A stretch of DNA of 60,083 nt from Candidatus Avoscillospira avistercoris (GTDB lineage: Bacteria; Bacillota; Clostridia; Oscillospirales; Oscillospiraceae). Within the stretch, counting starts at the first letter, position 1. Each line of letters begins with the position of its first letter. Positions 53,655-60,083 of this stretch are shown piece after piece. Below the pieces are notes generated by a model. The model was not told the DNA's origin. It worked only from the letters and a program-made list of their open reading frames with translations, and did no database searches. Made by a program: the position numbers and the translations under genes. The DNA is taken from the NCBI GenBank assembly GCA_018716875.1, contig DVJJ01000020.1, forward strand, positions 1 to 60,083, written 5' to 3'.

Positions 53655-54791
53655 TTAGTAGGGACGAGCGTCCAGGACCTCCTGGGTCACAACCACCAGA
53701 TCCTGCTCGGCACCGTCAACGGTGATGGTAGCACCGGCAACGTCCTCAGCAACGAACCAGGTCTCGTTCATGTAGATCTCCTTCTCGGGAGTCTCGCCGG
53801 CCTCCAGCTGCTTGATGACAGCGTCCACGTCGGGAGCAGCCATGGGGTTGCACTCGAAGTCAGCGTTCAGCTTGCCTTCCTTCACCAGCTCCAGAGCAGC
53901 CTTGTTGGCGTCGAAGGAAACCAGGATGACGTCGCCGCCGACACCGTAGGTGACACCGGCCTGATCCATAGCGGTCATAGCGCCGTAAGCCTCGTTATCG
54001 TTCTGGCAGATAACCACGTTGAACTGGCCCTTGTAGCTCTGGCAGTAGGACTCCATGACTTCCTGGCCGCCGGCCTCGGTGAAGTCACCGTTCTGGGAGT
54101 CGAGAATGGTCCAGCCCTCGCGGTCAGCGATCTCCTTGAAGCCCTCGGTACGGCCGATGGTAGCGGAAGCACCGGTGGAACCCTCGATGACCAGAGCGTT
54201 GATCTCAGTGATGCCCTGAGCAGCAGCGTAAGCCTTCAGCCACTCGCCGCAGGCCAGGCCCTCAGTCTTAAAGTTGGAGCCGACCCAGGAAGCATACTTG
54301 TCGGAGTCGTCAACCGTACGGTCGATGACGATGACGGGGATGCCCTCGTCCTCACACTCGGTCAGAACGGTGTCCCAGCCGGTGGCAACGATGGGGTCGA
54401 TGATGATGTAGTCCATACCCTGCTGGATGAAGTTACGGACAGCGTCCAGCTGAACAGCGGAGTCGTTGTCGCAGTCAACGAAGGACAGCTCATAGCCGTT
54501 CTCAGCGGTGAAGACATCCTGGGCGGACTTGGTGGAAGCGGTACGCCAGTCGGACTCGTGGCCAACCTGAGCGAAGCCAACCTTGATCAGCTCGCCGTCG
54601 GCAGCGCCGGTATCGCCGGTGTCCTCAGTGGCAGCATCGTCCGTGGTAGCGGCATCGTCGGTAGTGGCGGCATCGTCCGTGGTGGCGGTGTCGTTGGCAG
54701 CAGTGTCCTCGGTGGTGGTGCCGCTGGAGCTGCAAGCGCCCATGGCGAGTACCATCATCAGAGCAAGAAGCAGAGCAACAAATTTCTTCAT
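53655..54791 (-). CDS. ytfQ: Furanose-type sugar-binding lipoprotein (YtfQ-like)
   Basis: 378 residues. Signal peptide with lipobox LAMGACSS (Cys20), a repetitive Thr/Asp/Ala linker (about 25-62), then a class I periplasmic-binding fold. VGFAQVGHESDWRTA, IDPIVATGWDTVL, VIVIDRTVDDSD and NGDFTEAGGQEVMESY closely follow E. coli YtfQ, which binds galactofuranose and arabinofuranose. The furanose form of L-arabinose is therefore a likely ligand. First gene of the operon, behind a strong promoter. Confidence 0.92.
   Translation of the reverse strand: MKKFVALLLALMMVLAMGACSSSGTTTEDTAANDTATTDDAATTDDAATTDDAATEDTGDTGAADGELIKVGFAQVGHESDWRTASTKSAQDVFTAENGYELSFVDCDNDSAVQLDAVRNFIQQGMDYIIIDPIVATGWDTVLTECEDEGIPVIVIDRTVDDSDKYASWVGSNFKTEGLACGEWLKAYAAAQGITEINALVIEGSTGASATIGRTEGFKEIADREGWTILDSQNGDFTEAGGQEVMESYCQSYKGQFNVVICQNDNEAYGAMTAMDQAGVTYGVGGDVILVSFDANKAALELVKEGKLNADFECNPMAAPDVDAVIKQLEAGETPEKEIYMNETWFVAEDVAGATITVDGAEQDLVVVTQEVLDARPY
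54629..54682 (-). repeat. 18-bp tandem repeat coding TTDDAA units
   Basis: About three slightly diverged 18-bp units encode (TTDDAA)n directly after the lipobox of the binding protein. They form a flexible spacer between the membrane anchor and the binding domain. Confidence 0.7.
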
Positions 54792-54875
54792 GATGAATTT
54801 TCCTCCATTTCATGATGGACCGGCAGCCTCTCTCGGGTAGTCATTCCCGATGCAGCCGGCCGTTTGATGGTTCTT

Positions 54876-54903
54876 AGTATACGCTTTTCTCCGCAAATGT
54901 CAA
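54876..54903 (-). promoter_or_regulatory. Promoter of the arabinose operon
   Basis: On the minus strand TTGACA (54903-54898) and TATACT (54881-54876) are 16 bp apart, about 85 bp upstream of the binding-protein start. Confidence 0.8.
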
Positions 54904-54933
54904 TAAGAGGTACGGACAATTTCATGTTTCTCA

Positions 54934-54951
54934 TTTTGTAACAATACAAAA
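54934..54951. promoter_or_regulatory. Inverted repeat, candidate AraR operator 1
   Basis: TTTTGTA-ACAA-TACAAAA: exact 7-bp arms. The TTGTA/TACAA half-sites resemble the Bacillus AraR operator but are 4 bp apart rather than 2. It lies about 30 bp upstream of the -35 of the operon. Confidence 0.5.
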
Positions 54952-55100
54952 ATTGGCGCACTTTGCTTCATGAAAGCAGATTTTTTGTTTTTTAAATAAA
55001 TTCTTGGATCGTTAACAGTTTTTTAAAAGATATCGCAACATTTTCTCAATTTTGTCCGCTTTTTCTCTTTGGGCATTGTGCACAGATGGTAAATTTGAAC

Positions 55101-55125
55101 TTTATTTTGTTCGCTTTAAAATAAA
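55101..55125. promoter_or_regulatory. AT-rich inverted repeat in araR control region
   Basis: TTTATTTT (55101-55108) and AAAATAAA (55118-55125) are exact 8-bp arms 9 nt apart. It could be a minor operator or simply AT-rich promoter DNA. Confidence 0.35.
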
Positions 55126-55212
55126 TTTGTATGGTCGCTTTCGCAGACTTTCCGGCGGTTCCGACGGTGTTCTTTCAGATTCTCTCCGATTGAATTCCCA
55201 GTTTCATCCTGA

Positions 55213-55225
55213 TTGTATGATACAA
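55213..55225. promoter_or_regulatory. Inverted repeat, candidate AraR operator 2
   Basis: TTGTAT-G-ATACAA, exact 6-bp arms, sharing the TTGTA/TACAA half-sites of the repeat at 54934. It lies just upstream of the presumed araR promoter, fitting autoregulation. Confidence 0.5.
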
Positions 55226-55342
55226 ATATTATTTTGTCTTGCCATCATACTACAAGTGTGATATGCTTGGTCACAGAATGGCGCACGCCATGTACCGCCG
55301 TGTGCGGCGGCACGGACGTGCCGACAAGGAGAATCCGAAGCT

Positions 55343-56416
55343 ATGCAACCAAAATATCAGTTGGTGGCCGGTACGCTGCGGGAGGAAATCCGCAGCGGCC
55401 GCTATCGGGACACCATGCTGCTGCCCACGGAATACGAGCTTTGCTCCCAGTTTCATATGAGCCGTCAGACTGTACGGCAAGCCCTGAGTCTGTTGGCCAG
55501 TGAGGGCCTCATTGAACGGCGGCAGGGCAGCGGTTCCCATATCCTGGCCACCCACGGTCCGGCAGCCACCCCCCGGCGGACCGTGGCCGTCGTCACCACC
55601 TATATCAGCAATTACATTTTCCCCAATATTCTGCGGGAAATCGAAACGGTGCTGGCTGCCAACAACGGCGCCCCCACCCTTTTCGCCACACAGAACCAAA
55701 TCGGCAATGAGCGCCGGATTTTACAGACGCTGCTGGAGGGCAATCTGCCCGATGGTATTTTGGTGGAAGGTACCAAAACGGGCCTGCCCTCTCCCAATCT
55801 GGACCTGTACGAGCAGCTGCGCCGGAAAAACGTCCCCCTGGTCTTTCTACATGGCATCTACCGGGAGTTGGAGGACAGCGTTGTGTCCGTCATGGACGAC
55901 AACCGGGGCGGTGGCCGCCAGTTGGTGGAATACCTGCACCAAAAGGGTCACACGGCCATCGGCGGTTTCTTTAAAAGCGACGACATCCAGGGCGTAGAGC
56001 GGTACGCCGGTTACGCGGAGGCCATGCGGGACCTGGGTCTGCCCCTGGAGGACCGTCACATTTTCTGGTACAACACCGAGCACCGGGAACGGCTGCTCAA
56101 TGATGACCAGTATTGTCAGCACATTACCGGCATTTTCAAGCACTGCACCGCCCTGGTCTGCTATAACGATGAAATTGCGGCGCGGCTGATTGCCATGCTG
56201 CTGAAGCGGGGCGTCCGGGTGCCGGAGGATCTGGCGGTGGTCAGCTTCGACGGCAGCCCCTACTGTGATATCTCCCCGGTTCCCGTCACCTCCCTGTCCC
56301 ACGGCCAGCAGAACGCCGGACACATGGCCGCCGATCTGCTGATGCGGCTGATGCAGGGCCAGCCCTGCCAATCCCAGGTGATTCCCTGGCAGCTGGTTTC
56401 CCGTCAGAGCGGTTAA
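55343..56416 (+). CDS. araR: AraR-type GntR/LacI-hybrid regulator
   Basis: 357 residues. An N-terminal GntR winged helix (YQLVAGTLREEIRSGRYRDT, MSRQTVRQALSLLASEGLIE) is joined to a LacI/GalR-type sugar-binding domain (from about 75, with VSFDGSPYCDISPVPVTSL near the end). This architecture is that of AraR, the L-arabinose-responsive repressor of Bacillota. It is divergent from the arabinose operon and sits beside palindromes with AraR-like half-sites. AAGGAG precedes the ATG by 11 nt. Confidence 0.92.
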   Translation: MQPKYQLVAGTLREEIRSGRYRDTMLLPTEYELCSQFHMSRQTVRQALSLLASEGLIERRQGSGSHILATHGPAATPRRTVAVVTTYISNYIFPNILREIETVLAANNGAPTLFATQNQIGNERRILQTLLEGNLPDGILVEGTKTGLPSPNLDLYEQLRRKNVPLVFLHGIYRELEDSVVSVMDDNRGGGRQLVEYLHQKGHTAIGGFFKSDDIQGVERYAGYAEAMRDLGLPLEDRHIFWYNTEHRERLLNDDQYCQHITGIFKHCTALVCYNDEIAARLIAMLLKRGVRVPEDLAVVSFDGSPYCDISPVPVTSLSHGQQNAGHMAADLLMRLMQGQPCQSQVIPWQLVSRQSG

Positions 56417-56431
56417 CGATACCCATGATAG

Positions 56432-56463
56432 AAGCCCACCGGACGCAGCCGGTGGGCTTTTTG
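56432..56463. terminator. Bidirectional terminator after araR
   Basis: An 11-bp perfect stem (56432-56442 with 56449-56459) is followed by TTTTTG. It separates araR from the convergent peptidoglycan-binding gene. Confidence 0.88.
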
Positions 56464-56475
56464 CATTGTTTCGTC

Positions 56476-57819
56476 TCATACACCCTGGGCGATGGCGGCA
56501 ATGGCCGCCCAGGTCAGTGGCCCTGTGATGCCCGTCACCTCCAGGTCCACCCGCTCCTGGACCGCTTTGACGGCAGCCTCGGTGGCAGCGTCATAGACGC
56601 CGTTCTCCGTCACCGCCGGAATAAAGGTTACATTGAGGGCGGCCCGCCGCAGAAGCCGCTGCAAACTGGCCACCTCCGGCCCCTCCTGTCCCGGCGTCAG
56701 GAACTTGCCGGGGTAAATCTCATCGGACGCACTGAGATATTGTTCCGGCAGAGACGCCCGCACCTGATTATAGGCATTGGTTAGGGCGTCCCAGGTGTCC
56801 CGGCCCACAATGCCGTCCGCAGTCAATCCCTGCTGCTGCTGGAACACCCGAATGGCCCGCTCCGTCTCCGGGCCGAAAATGCCGTCAATGACAATCTTGG
56901 GCAGCGTATCGTCAAAGAATCCCAGCACCGACAGATAATATTGAATGGTGCGCACCGGGTCGCCCCGGTCACCCTGGCGCAGGATTTTGGAGAAAATCCG
57001 GTCCACCTCGTCGATGGTGAGGCCCTCGCCGGTCAGTTCCCCCAGACCTTTGACCGCGTTGTAGATGGCTTTAATCTGGTACCAGGTGGCCTTTCCCACC
57101 ACGCCGTCCACCTGGAGATTGAAAATCTGTTGGAATTTCTTCACCATTTCCTCGGTAGCGGCGGAGAAAATGCCGTTAAGGGGCAAATCCTGGCCCAAGG
57201 CCGGATAGTTCCGGGCAATGCGGTTCAGCTGCCGCTGAATGGTCCGCACCTCCTCGCCCACATCGCCCAGCCGCAGCGCCTTGCCGGGATACGACGGCAG
57301 ATTGGGGCCTGTGGGGGCGTCCCGGACAATGCCAATATCGTCGCCGTAAAACTGCTGCAAAATCTCATAGGGCACCAAGCCCTGTTCTGCCAAATCCACG
57401 GTGCCCCATTGGCTCAGGCCGTCGCAGGTGACGGTGGTACCGTTGCAATACTGGGTGAACAAGGGCTGTACGGTCCCTTGGCGCACCACATAGTCATTAA
57501 AAATCTCATCGACAATTTGGCCCACGTTTTCAAAGATCTCCCGGCCATGGATGTACTTCTGATCATACTGGGTGGTGGAGGTGATGTCAAAATCATACCC
57601 CCGACTTCGGTACCACTCTGTATAGACCCGGTTCAGGGCAAAGGAGATCTGTGCCAAAATGTTGGCCCGCAGAGCCGCGTCCGGCCAGGTGGGATAAATT
57701 TCACTGGACGCCACATTCTTTATGTAATCCACAAAGGGGACCCGGACATTGGGCGCCGTTTTGTCGTCGGGCAAGCCGAGATGGACCGTGATGGTCTCGG
57801 GGATCACAGGTGTTGACAT
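56476..57819 (-). CDS. SpoIID-like protein with repeated peptidoglycan-binding domains
   Basis: 447 residues, no signal peptide. Residues about 25-115 (VPFVDYIKNVASSEIYPTWP onward) resemble the SpoIID/LytB domain. At least three PG_binding_1 repeats follow (LRLGDVGEEVRTIQRQLNRI; QGDRGDPVRTIQYYLSVLGF; PGQEGPEVASLQRLL), each ending in a G(V/I)VGxxTW-type turn. The mix points to spore cortex or cell-wall association, but lack of a signal peptide leaves localisation open (mother-cell side or coat). It starts 3 nt after the stop of the Cys/Pro-rich gene. Confidence 0.8.
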   Translation of the reverse strand: MSTPVIPETITVHLGLPDDKTAPNVRVPFVDYIKNVASSEIYPTWPDAALRANILAQISFALNRVYTEWYRSRGYDFDITSTTQYDQKYIHGREIFENVGQIVDEIFNDYVVRQGTVQPLFTQYCNGTTVTCDGLSQWGTVDLAEQGLVPYEILQQFYGDDIGIVRDAPTGPNLPSYPGKALRLGDVGEEVRTIQRQLNRIARNYPALGQDLPLNGIFSAATEEMVKKFQQIFNLQVDGVVGKATWYQIKAIYNAVKGLGELTGEGLTIDEVDRIFSKILRQGDRGDPVRTIQYYLSVLGFFDDTLPKIVIDGIFGPETERAIRVFQQQQGLTADGIVGRDTWDALTNAYNQVRASLPEQYLSASDEIYPGKFLTPGQEGPEVASLQRLLRRAALNVTFIPAVTENGVYDAATEAAVKAVQERVDLEVTGITGPLTWAAIAAIAQGV

Positions 57820-57822
57820 GGA

Positions 57823-58350
57823 TCATTCCTCCCGCAGCTGCAGCTGCACCGGCTGCACCGTTTTAATGCCGGGAAAAATATTGACCGTGGCCGTGACCGT
57901 TTCAAATTCCGGATGGCGGGCCACCAGCTGGTAGGCTGCATCCGGATGGGGCTCCCCCGGCTCCACTGACTGCTGCCGCTCCGGGGCGGGCAGGGCAATG
58001 GCATCCACCAGTCCGCTTTCGTCGGTGGTACCGGTGTAAAAGACGTAATTTGTACCGTCCCGCAGCCTCCAGCTGACAGTAACGTCGACCCCTTTTACCG
58101 GGATGGCCTGATTGCCCCGGAAGGCCTGGACCCGCAGGACGCCGTGGCTGGGATTCTCTTTGAGAAAGTCCTCCAACGCGGCATTTTCTGACGATGGCGC
58201 AGCGGGAGCTGCGGGCGGTGTGGCAGGCGTCGTGGGCGGTGCAGCCGGGGTCGTCGGCTCCACCGGTTGGGGCGCGGCAGCGGCACACTGCTTCCTTCTG
58301 GGGCAGTTGGCACAGCCGCCGGAGCATTGCAGGGGAGTATCTGGTTCCAT
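57823..58350 (-). CDS. Cys- and Pro-rich protein with carboxypeptidase-regulatory-like domain
   Basis: 175 residues. The N-terminus has four close cysteines (CSGGCANCPRRKQC, about 9-22), possibly metal binding. A Pro/Ala/Thr-rich linker follows (about 27-56), then a beta-sandwich-like domain (SHGVLRVQAFRGNQAIPVKG, with VTVSWRLRDG and a VNIFPGIKTVQPVQLQL ending) similar to CarboxypepD_reg folds. GAGGTG precedes ATG 58350. It is translationally adjacent to the peptidoglycan-binding gene, so the two probably act together; a coat or envelope role is inference. Confidence 0.72.
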   Translation of the reverse strand: MEPDTPLQCSGGCANCPRRKQCAAAAPQPVEPTTPAAPPTTPATPPAAPAAPSSENAALEDFLKENPSHGVLRVQAFRGNQAIPVKGVDVTVSWRLRDGTNYVFYTGTTDESGLVDAIALPAPERQQSVEPGEPHPDAAYQLVARHPEFETVTATVNIFPGIKTVQPVQLQLREE

Positions 58351-58410
58351 GGCGGTCACCTCATTTTTATAAAGTTGGTCCATTCTATGCGGTGGCCGCC
58401 CCAAAAGTGC

Positions 58411-58442
58411 AAAAAGGCCGGGCCTGCGTCGCAGGCCCGGCC
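58411..58442 (-). terminator. Terminator of the RNase J gene
   Basis: A 12-bp perfect GC stem (58416-58427 with 58431-58442) has AAAAA on its left, giving UUUUU for the minus-strand transcript. Confidence 0.9.
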
Positions 58443-58451
58443 AATACTTTC

Positions 58452-60083
58452 TCAGAGCTCCATAATAACAGGAAGAATCATGGGATTCCGCTTGGTGGTC
58501 TTGAACAGATAGTGGGACAAATCGGACTTGATGGCCGATTTGATAGCAGCCCAATCGCGGGCCTGCCGGTTGCGGCACTTCTCCAGAGCACCCAAGGTGA
58601 TCTCCCGGAGATTGTCCATGAGCTCCTCGGACTCCTTCACATAGATAAAGCCGCGGGTGATGATATCGGGGCCGGACAGGATGGAGCCATCCTCGGCGCT
58701 GAGGTTCACCACCACCACCAGCATACCGTCCTGGGCCAGATGCTTGCGGTCCCGCAGCACCACGCTGCCCACATCGCCCACGCCGCTGCCGTCCACCAGG
58801 ACCTTACCGGCGGGGACGGTGCCCGTCAGCTTGCAGGAACGGCCCGTCAGCTCAATGACGCGGCCCAAATCAGAAATGATGACGTGGCGGGGGTCCATGC
58901 CCATAGCGTTGACGGCCAGTTTGGCGTGGATGCGCAGATGGCGCTGTTCACCGTGGACGGGAATAAAGAACCGGGGTTTCAGCAGACCGTGGATGATCTT
59001 CAATTCCTCCTGGCAGGCGTGGCCGGACACATGGACTTCGGAGAGTTTGTCACAAACCACATCGGCGCCCTTGCGGTACAATTCATTGATGATGTTGCCG
59101 ATGGCCTTTTCATTGCCGGGGATGGCGGAAGCCGACAGAATAACCCGGTCGCCGGCCTGAATCTCCACCTGCCGGTGGGACGCGTAGGCCATACGATACA
59201 ACGCCGACATATCCTCGCCCTGGGAGCCGGTTGCCACAATAACCAGCTTATCCTTGGGGATGGATTTGATCTGGTTGATGTCCACCACGGTTTTGGGGGG
59301 CAGCTTCATATAGCCCAGCTCCGTGGACACCTTGAGAATGTTCTCCATGCTGCGGCCGGAAAAGGCGATTTTTCTGCCGTACTTGTGGGCCACGGTGATA
59401 AGGGACTGGAGACGGTAGGCGTTGGAGGCAAAGGTGGAGACGATGATTCTTTGATCGCAGTTTTTGAACAGCCGGTCAAAGCTCTCGGTGACCACCATCT
59501 CGTTGGCGGTGTAGCCACCCCGCTCCACGTTGGTAGAGTCGCACAGCAGAGCCAGAACGCCCTCCTTGCCCAGCTGGCCGAACCGGCCCAGATCAATCAT
59601 ACCATCCTCGGCGGTGGGATCGATCTTGAAGTCACCGGTCATAACCACGGTGCCGATAGGCGTCTTGATGGCAAAGGCCACGGCATCAGCAATGGAGTGG
59701 TTGACGTGAATGAACTCCACCTGGAAATTGCCGGCCTTGACGGTCTCTCCGGCCTCATGGGTAATAAGCTTACACTTGTCAAGAATCTTGTGCTCTTCCA
59801 GTTTCAGCTTCACCAGGCCCAGCGTCAGGCGGGTGCCGTGGACGGGGGCCTTGATCTGCTGGAGCACATAGGGCAGGGAGCCGATGTGGTCCTCGTGGCC
59901 ATGGGTCAGGAAAATGCCGCGGATCTTGTTCTGGTTCTTGATGAGGTACGTCACATCGGGGATCACCAGGTCCACGCCGTACATGTCGCCCTCGGGAAAG
60001 CCCACGCCGCAGTCCACAATGATGATGTCGCGGCCATATTCCAGCACGGTCATATTCTTGCCGATCTCATTGAGACCGCCCAG
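58452..60083 (-). CDS. rnj: Ribonuclease J (5' end outside window)
   Basis: At least 543 residues; the frame continues past the right edge (LGGLNEIGKN precedes the first Met in the window). Metallo-beta-lactamase/beta-CASP fold: HxHxDH in LTHGHEDHIG, GDFKIDPT, the SGRSMEN and ATGSQGE beta-CASP elements, SGHACQEELK and PVHGEQRHL. RNase J is the 5'-3' exonuclease/endonuclease that drives mRNA decay and rRNA maturation in Bacillota. J1 versus J2 cannot be decided from this fragment. Confidence 0.94.
   Translation of the reverse strand: MGGLNEIGKNMTVLEYGRDIIIVDCGVGFPEGDMYGVDLVIPDVTYLIKNQNKIRGIFLTHGHEDHIGSLPYVLQQIKAPVHGTRLTLGLVKLKLEEHKILDKCKLITHEAGETVKAGNFQVEFIHVNHSIADAVAFAIKTPIGTVVMTGDFKIDPTAEDGMIDLGRFGQLGKEGVLALLCDSTNVERGGYTANEMVVTESFDRLFKNCDQRIIVSTFASNAYRLQSLITVAHKYGRKIAFSGRSMENILKVSTELGYMKLPPKTVVDINQIKSIPKDKLVIVATGSQGEDMSALYRMAYASHRQVEIQAGDRVILSASAIPGNEKAIGNIINELYRKGADVVCDKLSEVHVSGHACQEELKIIHGLLKPRFFIPVHGEQRHLRIHAKLAVNAMGMDPRHVIISDLGRVIELTGRSCKLTGTVPAGKVLVDGSGVGDVGSVVLRDRKHLAQDGMLVVVVNLSAEDGSILSGPDIITRGFIYVKESEELMDNLREITLGALEKCRNRQARDWAAIKSAIKSDLSHYLFKTTKRNPMILPVIMEL

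Larger units (their letters stand above)
54792..55342. other. Divergent control region between ytfQ and araR
   Basis: 551 bp without a supported gene, clearly AT-richer than the coding DNA. It holds the operon promoter (54876-54903), three inverted repeats (54934-54951, 55101-55125, 55213-55225) and, on the plus strand, a possible araR promoter with TTGTCT near 55234 and TGTGAT 17 bp later. I see no riboswitch, tRNA or convincing small ORF. Confidence 0.6.

Noticed and set aside
1..60083. CRISPR array, IS transposase, rRNA or full tRNA genes
   Set aside because: I looked for regularly spaced repeats, transposase motifs and RNA gene sequences and found none in the window.

Overview
The window looks like chromosomal DNA of a high-GC, anaerobic, spore-former-type Firmicute, most like gut Oscillospiraceae (the Oscillibacter, Flavonifractor or Intestinimonas sphere). 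This is inferred from gene content and codon style, not from a marker-gene comparison. Supporting content: rubrerythrin, DnaD and DnaI primosome proteins, RNase J, a GntR/LacI-type AraR, QueH, a CD1871A-type CXXC miniprotein, lipobox lipoproteins, AGGAGG ribosome sites and frequent GTG/TTG starts.

Layout. (1) 1-1375 is the right end of an integrated element: the AT-richer 3' end of an unknown gene, a tyrosine integrase, and a copy of a tRNA-Gly 3' end ending in CCA (attachment site). (2) 1.4-12.7 kb: PucR regulator facing a URO-D-like protein with a Fur-box-like site, PadR with lipoate ligase, rsmG, an extracytoplasmic redox operon (LysR, TlpA-like lipoprotein, 45-residue CXXC protein, membrane 4Fe-4S protein), DUF2156 and GNAT, Dabb, queH, rubrerythrin. 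(3) 12.8-19.2 kb: argG, argH and argF with ARG-box-like sites, a HAD phosphatase, adenine deaminase. (4) 19.4-30.7 kb: a frameshifted unknown gene, DUF2207 membrane protein, mnmE, an LDH-fold protein lacking catalytic residues, cysteine desulfurase, nadE, U32 protein. (5) 30.8-38.5 kb: maf-mreC-mreD-mrdA (cell shape), an FAD oxidoreductase, dnaD-dnaI. (6) 38.6-43.7 kb: an overlapping operon of NTPase, FecCD-type permease, a fused ABC ATPase/methyltransferase, a class III binding lipoprotein and XdhC, plausibly metal (molybdate or tungstate) uptake tied to molybdo-hydroxylase maturation. (7) 43.8-56.4 kb: DUF362 ferredoxin protein, then an L-arabinose regulon on the minus strand (YtfQRT-YjfF-type furanose ABC transporter, araB, araA, araD, galM) facing AraR. 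(8) 56.5-60.1 kb: a SpoIID-like/peptidoglycan-binding protein with a Cys/Pro-rich partner, and RNase J running off the window.

The least explained signal is two dispersed repeat families in intergenic DNA. One (6567-6734 and 24028-24188) is a 160-170 nt element with a conserved nested hairpin whose arms differ between copies but stay paired, while the loop and internal-bulge nucleotides are kept. Copy 1 sits inside a copy of the second family (other copies at about 26374 and 36372), splitting its A/T hairpin at the apex, which suggests mobility.
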